A DNA stretch of 64,000 bases from Helianthus annuus (lineage: Eukaryota > Streptophyta > Magnoliopsida > Asterales > Asteraceae): the NCBI RefSeq assembly GCF_002127325.2, contig NC_035445.2:83406239-83470238 (forward strand), given 5' to 3'. The notes beneath the pieces are model-generated. The model made no database searches and was not told the DNA's origin. It saw nothing but the letters and a program-made list of their open reading frames with translations. Positions 59,431 to 64,000 of this stretch are shown piece by piece (position 1 is the first letter of the stretch; the number at the start of each line of letters is the position of its first letter). Position numbers and translations under genes: made by a program.

Positions 59431-60229
59431 CAACCTGTGTGCCACTCACACACACGAGGATAAAATAGTCTTTTTTTACTTTTTGCTTAAAAACATATTA
59501 AAAGAATATTGAATTATTAAACCAAAAAGTCTATTTGCGTTATCGGATGTAATTTTATTATGTTTTTATGTGAATTTTAATAAACCAAAAAGTTTAGTAA
59601 TCTATTTAAACTAGATAATCATATTTACATTATTATTAAAACACAATATACTTTTTTATAATATACATTTATGAAGTGTTTGTTTATTTGTTCATATTCA
59701 TTTAATCAATTACATGACATATTAAATTCATTTATAGTTACTTGATGTTAATAATTTTAGGGTTTTTAAATTTCGTATATTACAACTCGACTTCCCATAA
59801 AGAAACAGTGTCCTCGAAATCAATGTTACCAAAAGTTTCAAATAACATTGCTAATGCTTTCTACAAGACATTAGAGCATGCTAGTGGTCTAATCTCATTA
59901 ACATAATCTGGACATTTTGATTTAGGAATGAAATGGAAATTGATTATCAGAAATCTGATTAGAGAAAGAACAACGATCACTTCATAGAAGCAGCAAATTT
60001 ACATCTCTAGTTGAATTCACAAAACATGTAGTGAGAATGTTGAATTTTGGTTGGTTAAATCAATTGATTGATAACTCACTTTGATACCAGCAATTTAAAA
60101 AAAACTTCATAGAAGCAGCAAATTTACACCTCTAGTTGAATTCACAAAACATGTAGTGAGAATGTTGAATTTTAGTTGGTTAAATCAATTGATTGATAAC
60201 TCACTTTGATACCAGCAATTTAAAAAAGA
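59431..60229. repeat. Right part of repeat copy B with a 125-bp tandem duplication
   Basis: 59431-60104 matches 16862-17512 of copy A. The end is duplicated: 59980-60104 and 60105-60229 are near-identical 125-bp units, each ending in TTGATACCAGCAATTTAAA. No coding. Confidence 0.75.
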
Positions 60230-60506
60230 AATATATTCAAGAAACAATTACAAAAGATAATTTAGTGTCAGAGACTAGAGAGGATTGAATGTAGCATGCA
60301 ACTACAAAGGATGGAATAGCATGCATCTTTGATGTAATAACCCATATTAGTTACAACTTAAATTTGTTTAAGATATTTAGCAAGGGATTTGGTCGAATAT
60401 TTCAAACAAGTAAAACCCCCAAATTTAGGGATGGGCTGCGTAATACTGAATTTGCTAAGGGGCTGTTTGACAACTTTTGAATGGGTAAGTGTTGAAACAG
60501 TAAGAG
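60230..60506. other. Non-coding segment ending in a MITE-like start
   Basis: No gene. From about 60459 the sequence GGGGCTGTTTGACAAC then TTTTGAATGGGTAAG looks like the first end of a common hAT-type MITE of plants. It is cut at 60507 by the Copia LTR. The other end would lie beyond the window. Confidence 0.4.
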
Positions 60507-61127
60507 TGTTGGTGCACTTGTGTCTGTACTTTGTCTGTATCTTGTCGATATAAAACGATGTCCTTCGTTAGTCTTGTAAGTTTGACCAAGTCAACCGTCC
60601 TCCTGGTTTGACTTGGCCAAACAGTTAGAAATTGATTGTAACATGTCTGTGTCGAAGGATGTCTCATCGAAGGATGGTTTAGATCCTTCGATGAGCTCGA
60701 AAGATGAACCTTCATGATGATGGACCTCGATAGATCATCCTTCGAGATATATTTAGATCCTTCCACAGGTTTAACATCGATAGATGATCCTTCGATCAAT
60801 CTATCAGATCCTTCGACCAGACGTCCAGTGTTGGGTATATATACCCATGTAGTGTGTTCACTTCATGCTAGACACTAGAGAGACTTGGAGAGACACTTCT
60901 GTGAACACACACACACTTAGAGAATTTGCAAAACAGATTTGTAAACATTGAGCTTGTAACAGAACCTTTCATACGCATTAATACAAGTGGTGTTAATCGG
61001 TGAATATTGTGTGTCTTGTGTTTGTGCTTGTTTCATCTCGGTTTGCACTCTAGCTTGGATTCCGCACTTGCTAGTGTGTTTCACATAACAAGGTTAAGGT
61101 TTGACCTCATCCTCCGAGGGACCTACA
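60507..61127 (+). repeat. 5' LTR of the right-edge Copia element (621 bp)
   Basis: TGTTGGTGCACTTGTG...GGACCTACA, followed two bases later by a primer-binding site. It is the same family as 1332-1979. TCGAAGGAT/ATCCTTCGA words cluster at 60650-60830. Confidence 0.9.
60833..60846 (+). promoter_or_regulatory. Probable TATA box inside a palindrome
   Basis: GGGTATATATACCC, a perfect 14-bp palindrome with a TATA core, at the place matching 1654-1667. Expected transcription start is near 60875. Confidence 0.55.
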
Positions 61128-61129
61128 AG

Positions 61130-61141
61130 TGGTATCAGAGC
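61130..61141 (+). other. Primer-binding site (tRNA-iMet) of the right-edge Copia
   Basis: TGGTATCAGAGC two bases after the LTR end at 61127. It proves that 60507-61127 is a 5' LTR and that the element reads rightwards. Confidence 0.92.
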
Positions 61142-61891
61142 TAAGGCTCTTTTCCTTGTTAAAACCGAGTTTTTACAAGACTTTGGAGTGTTTGGGCACA
61201 TGGTTTAGCACCCGTTTTTAGTGTTTTTCTCGCATTTCTTGACGTAAAAACGTGTTCTAAACTAACTGGGTGTGTTAAAGAACGGGTTGGGTAACTTAAA
61301 ACTTGTTTTTAAGGAACTTGGTGATTTCCGGCCAAATTCCGGCTTGCTCCGATGACCGGATTTTCTGGATAAAACTTTCCTTTTAAGGAATATTTTATTT
61401 GTCAAATCTGAGTTGGTAGAAAGTAGGGTCTGACCATACCTTTCTGCCGAAACATCTCTACCAACCCATCACCTTTTCACCAACCTGTCATCTTTGTGTC
61501 AGCTGTGTTAGTTCACATCGAAAGATATCCTTCGAAGTCGAAAGATCATCTTTCGATCAGAGGAGGTTCGACAGATAATCATCCTTCGAACATCCTTCGA
61601 AGTCTGTGACTTATCTTTCGAGCCAAGGAATCTTCCCGAAGGATATATTATTCGAGCTACAGTTATTATTCGAAAGATAAGGATCCTTCGACTTGGAGAA
61701 TCTTTCGAAGTCATTGTTCGAAATTCAACAGTGATCTTTCGAACACTGTTGATCCTTCGAACAAGTATTATCTTTCGATTCTTATCTGTTTAAATTTAAC
61801 AAGTTTGTCTGTCTTGTCTTTCGAGGTTGGATCCTTCGGCTGGCTGTTATCATTCGGGATACTCATATAGAATTCATTTTTCTTATCAAAC
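61142..61891 (+). promoter_or_regulatory. 5' leader rich in TCGAAGGAT / TCGAAAGAT motifs
   Basis: Untranslated leader. 61517-61860 has around twenty copies of TCGAA(A/G)GAT or its complement in both orientations, many forming small hairpins (for example ATCCTTCGAAGTCGAAAGAT near 61529). The same words fill part of the LTR. Confidence 0.65.
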
Positions 61892-62138
61892 ATGAATCCG
61901 AGTTGGTGGGGAACTCCGGCTCCAGATAGTGGAAAATACACAAGTACAGGTTCCACTCCCTCATGGTGGGGTACACTGGCTCCAGACAGTGGAAAGTACA
62001 CGAGTACAAGTCTATCTCCTTCATGGGCCGAATCTCCGGTATCGACATCTTCACAAGCAAATGCCATATCGTCAGGTCAATGGGCATTAGTATCGAATCA
62101 AACTCCGAGCATTCAAAGTATTTTATCGACCTCCAAAG
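61892..62138 (+). pseudogene. N-terminus of Copia gag, out of frame with the rest
   Basis: The ATG at 61892 opens a frame with two near-identical 20-residue units (PSWWGTPAPDSGKYTST type) at 61898-61957 and 61958-62017, then a partial third. The frame drifts into a stop at 62171-62173. The next frame resumes the gag core at PPKLMHLNEYPGW (about 62130), so a one-base indel lies near 62112-62130. This may be a real defect of this copy or a sequencing error. Confidence 0.75.
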
Positions 62139-63977
62139 TTGATGCACTTAAACGAGTATCCGGGCTGGGTTGATAGATTTCGTACATACGTTCTTGGTCA
62201 AAATACCGAACTGTGGATACGTTTCACTACAGATTTCGATCAAGCTATAGAGGTTGCTGCTTCAGATACTGCTACGTTTGCCGATCTTCCTGAAGATCAA
62301 AAGAAAACGTATGATCTGGAAAAGAAAGCATACGCCATTCTCACTCAGGCGTTAAGCAAAGATATCTACCACCAGTTTGTCAGTTTCAAGACAACTAAGA
62401 AGTTGTGGGACGGGTTGAAAACCAGAGGAGTAGGGAATGAAGCAACACGTCAATTGCGTCATGATCTTCTCAAGAAAGAATTTGACTGTTTCACGTGCAT
62501 GGATAAGGAGTCTTTGGGAGACATGACAAGCCGGTTTTATCACTTGCTTACAGATTTGAACAATTTTGGAGTAGCGACAACTACAGCAGAGGTGGTGAAG
62601 AAGTTTGCTGATGCTTTGCCTCCCCAATGGAGTAGTTTCTTGGAAATCTTGAAGTATAACGGAGTGTTGAGAACTACAAACATCAACGACTTCGTGCAGC
62701 TTTTGGAAAACAAGGATCAGGAGGAAACATTAAAGGCAAAAAGAGTTCCATTGCCACAAAATCCAGAAATGTATTATGGAACTTCCAGTTCTTCGTCTGC
62801 AAGAACCGGTCCACATGCTCCACTTCAAACGGCGTTTGTCACAAACACAGATATGTATGGCAATCCAGTGCAAGTTCCTGTTAAGCCACCTCCCACCACA
62901 GACATGTATGGAAATCCAATACAACCACCTCCTCCTCCTCCTACTCAACAACATGCGTGTTATGGAGGGACATCATCTGCTGGTCAGCAATCAAAACCAA
63001 ATACAGTACAGCTCGACACTTCAAGCCTCTCTAAGGTCAGTGTAGAAGTAGCAAGGGAACACATGGAGCTGCTTAATACTATAGTGAGCGCGTACTGTGG
63101 GTTAGTGGAAGGTCAGATTGGCAACATTAATCTGACACAAGAAGACTATCGGCAGATTGATAAGGAAGAGATGGACTTGATGGATATCAAGTGGGCCTTT
63201 GCTAGTGCTGTAAGAAGGGCAAAGGATTTCATGGAAAGTACTGGCAGAACCAGCTTGGAAAGCAAGAAAGACACCAAGTATGGGTTCGATAAACAGGCAG
63301 TAAAGTGCTTCAACTGTGGTGAACGGGGTCACTTTAAAAGGGAATGTACAAAGCCAGCACAGCATGGGAACCAGAATCCCTTCAGAAACCAAGGCAACCA
63401 GCAGAACCAGAACAGGAACAATGAACGTACATTGATACCTGTCAACAACCAGAGTCAAGCTGGAACATCAAATGCCAACCGGGCACTTGTGGTTCAAGTG
63501 GATGAAGGTTGTGACTGGTCAATCCAGTTGAGTGGTGATGCTCCAGATGGAACAGCATGTTTTGCTGAAGTGGTTAAGGAGTTAGTTCACACCAGTGGTG
63601 GAGAATCTTCCACCAATGGTGGTGAATCTTCTGAGGATGAAGACTCTTCGGGATATAGCAAGAGTTCAGATGAAGAATCCTCAAGTTCAGGCGATGATCA
63701 TGTGGGTGAGACATCAAATGCATCAGTCGATGCAGATATTGATGAGCTTTTGGGGGAAGCTGCAGCAGAAACTCAAAGAAGATCTATCTTGGTGGATCAA
63801 GCTGCTTATTCTTCGTCTTCTCTCCATTCAGCCTTTATGGCTAATGTCGACAGTTCATCAAGTCAGGTATGTGTCGATGAACCCACTGCTATTAATTGTG
63901 ATAATTGTGATAGTTTGCATGTTAAATGTGCTGATTTAGAGGCAAACATGTCTGAGTTGCAAGGCAAACATGTCTGA
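62130..63977 (+). pseudogene. Copia gag core, zinc knuckle and acidic tail
   Basis: The capsid core starts PPKLMHLNEYPGWVDRFRTY (62130-62189). It continues through TKKLWDGLKTRGVG near 62395-62435 and KKEFDCFTCMDKESLGDM near 62474-62527 to ADALPPQWSSFLEIL. A proline-rich part repeats TDMYGNP at 62848 and 62899. Next come QEDYRQIDKEEMDLMDIKWA near 63137-63200 and the zinc knuckle CFNCGERGHFKREC at 63307-63348, followed by an asparagine/glutamine stretch and an acidic serine-rich tail (EDEDSSGYSKSSDEESSS). It ends at 63975-63977 only because a 22-bp tandem duplication (63941-63984) shifts the frame. It matches the minus-strand Copia gag in order and motifs, but is a different family. Pol lies beyond the window. 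Confidence 0.85.
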
Positions 63978-63984
63978 GTTGCAA
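63941..63984 (+). repeat. 22-bp tandem duplication in gag
   Basis: GGCAAACATGTCTGAGTTGC plus AA occurs at 63941-63962 and 63963-63984, and a third partial copy starts at 63985. Because 22 is not a multiple of three, it puts TGA (63975-63977) in frame. Confidence 0.9.
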
Positions 63985-64000
63985 GGCAAACATGATGCTT

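Noticed and set aside
1332..61127. The left-edge and right-edge Copia LTRs as the two ends of one giant element
   Set aside because: The left one follows a purine tract (3' LTR) and the right one precedes a primer-binding site (5' LTR), both on the plus strand. They therefore face outwards and belong to two insertions; they also differ considerably.
1..64000. tRNA, rRNA or intact host protein genes
   Set aside because: None was recognised on reading. The tRNA-like words are only the 12-base primer-binding sites, and every long frame is retroelement-derived.

Overview
The window looks like intergenic DNA from a large, transposon-rich flowering-plant genome. The daisy family (Asteraceae) is my best guess, from the type of Copia elements and their extra open reading frame, but this rests on recall and not on a search. 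I see no intact host gene. Nearly all the sequence is explained by LTR retrotransposons nested in one another and in DNA transposons. The main junctions are supported by target-site duplications (TSDs) read directly from the sequence.

Layout. 1-1979 is the 3' end and 3' LTR of a plus-strand Copia element. 2019-4050 is AT-rich DNA with a non-autonomous Helitron (2190-3194) and the end of a second one. 4272-17512 is copy A of an unclassified repeat. It carries a Mutator-like foldback transposon (4314-15316, TSD AATATACTA), which was hit by a minus-strand Ty3/Gypsy chromovirus of Tekay type (4511-14200, TSD GGGAC). A 311-bp MITE (12704-13014) later hit the Gypsy 5' LTR. 17513-22525 is unrecognised non-coding DNA holding a 3.1-kb solo LTR (17915-20984, TSD GATTG).

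22526-60229 is copy B of the same repeat, split by a minus-strand Sirevirus-like Copia element (22929-59425, TSD AAAAC). That element has itself received a non-autonomous large-LTR element, LARD1 (26439-35653, TSD CCATG), a Gypsy-type solo LTR (39928-42563, TSD TTTCA), and a second one, LARD2 (42645-51168, TSD ATATC). Without its guests it is about 16 kb. From right to left it has a 5' LTR, a decayed gag-pol, an extra open reading frame after RNase H, and an unusual tandem array of LTRs at its 3' end. 60507-64000 is the 5' LTR, primer-binding site, leader and gag of a plus-strand Copia element of the same family as the one at the left edge; it runs off the window.

How the parts work. The coding regions are capsid (gag), protease, integrase, reverse transcriptase and RNase H. 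Nearly all carry stops, frameshifts or deletions. The LARDs have no coding capacity and would depend on enzymes from related Gypsy elements. LARD2 is the youngest clear insertion: its two 2998-bp LTRs have equal length and I noticed only about six differences.

The most unusual signals are non-coding: family-specific short-motif and palindrome cassettes in the LTRs and leaders, hairpin-unit minisatellites in both LARD leaders, an LTR array whose truncated copies end in an inverted stretch of the LTR hairpin, and a likely 82-nt intron in the Gypsy gag.
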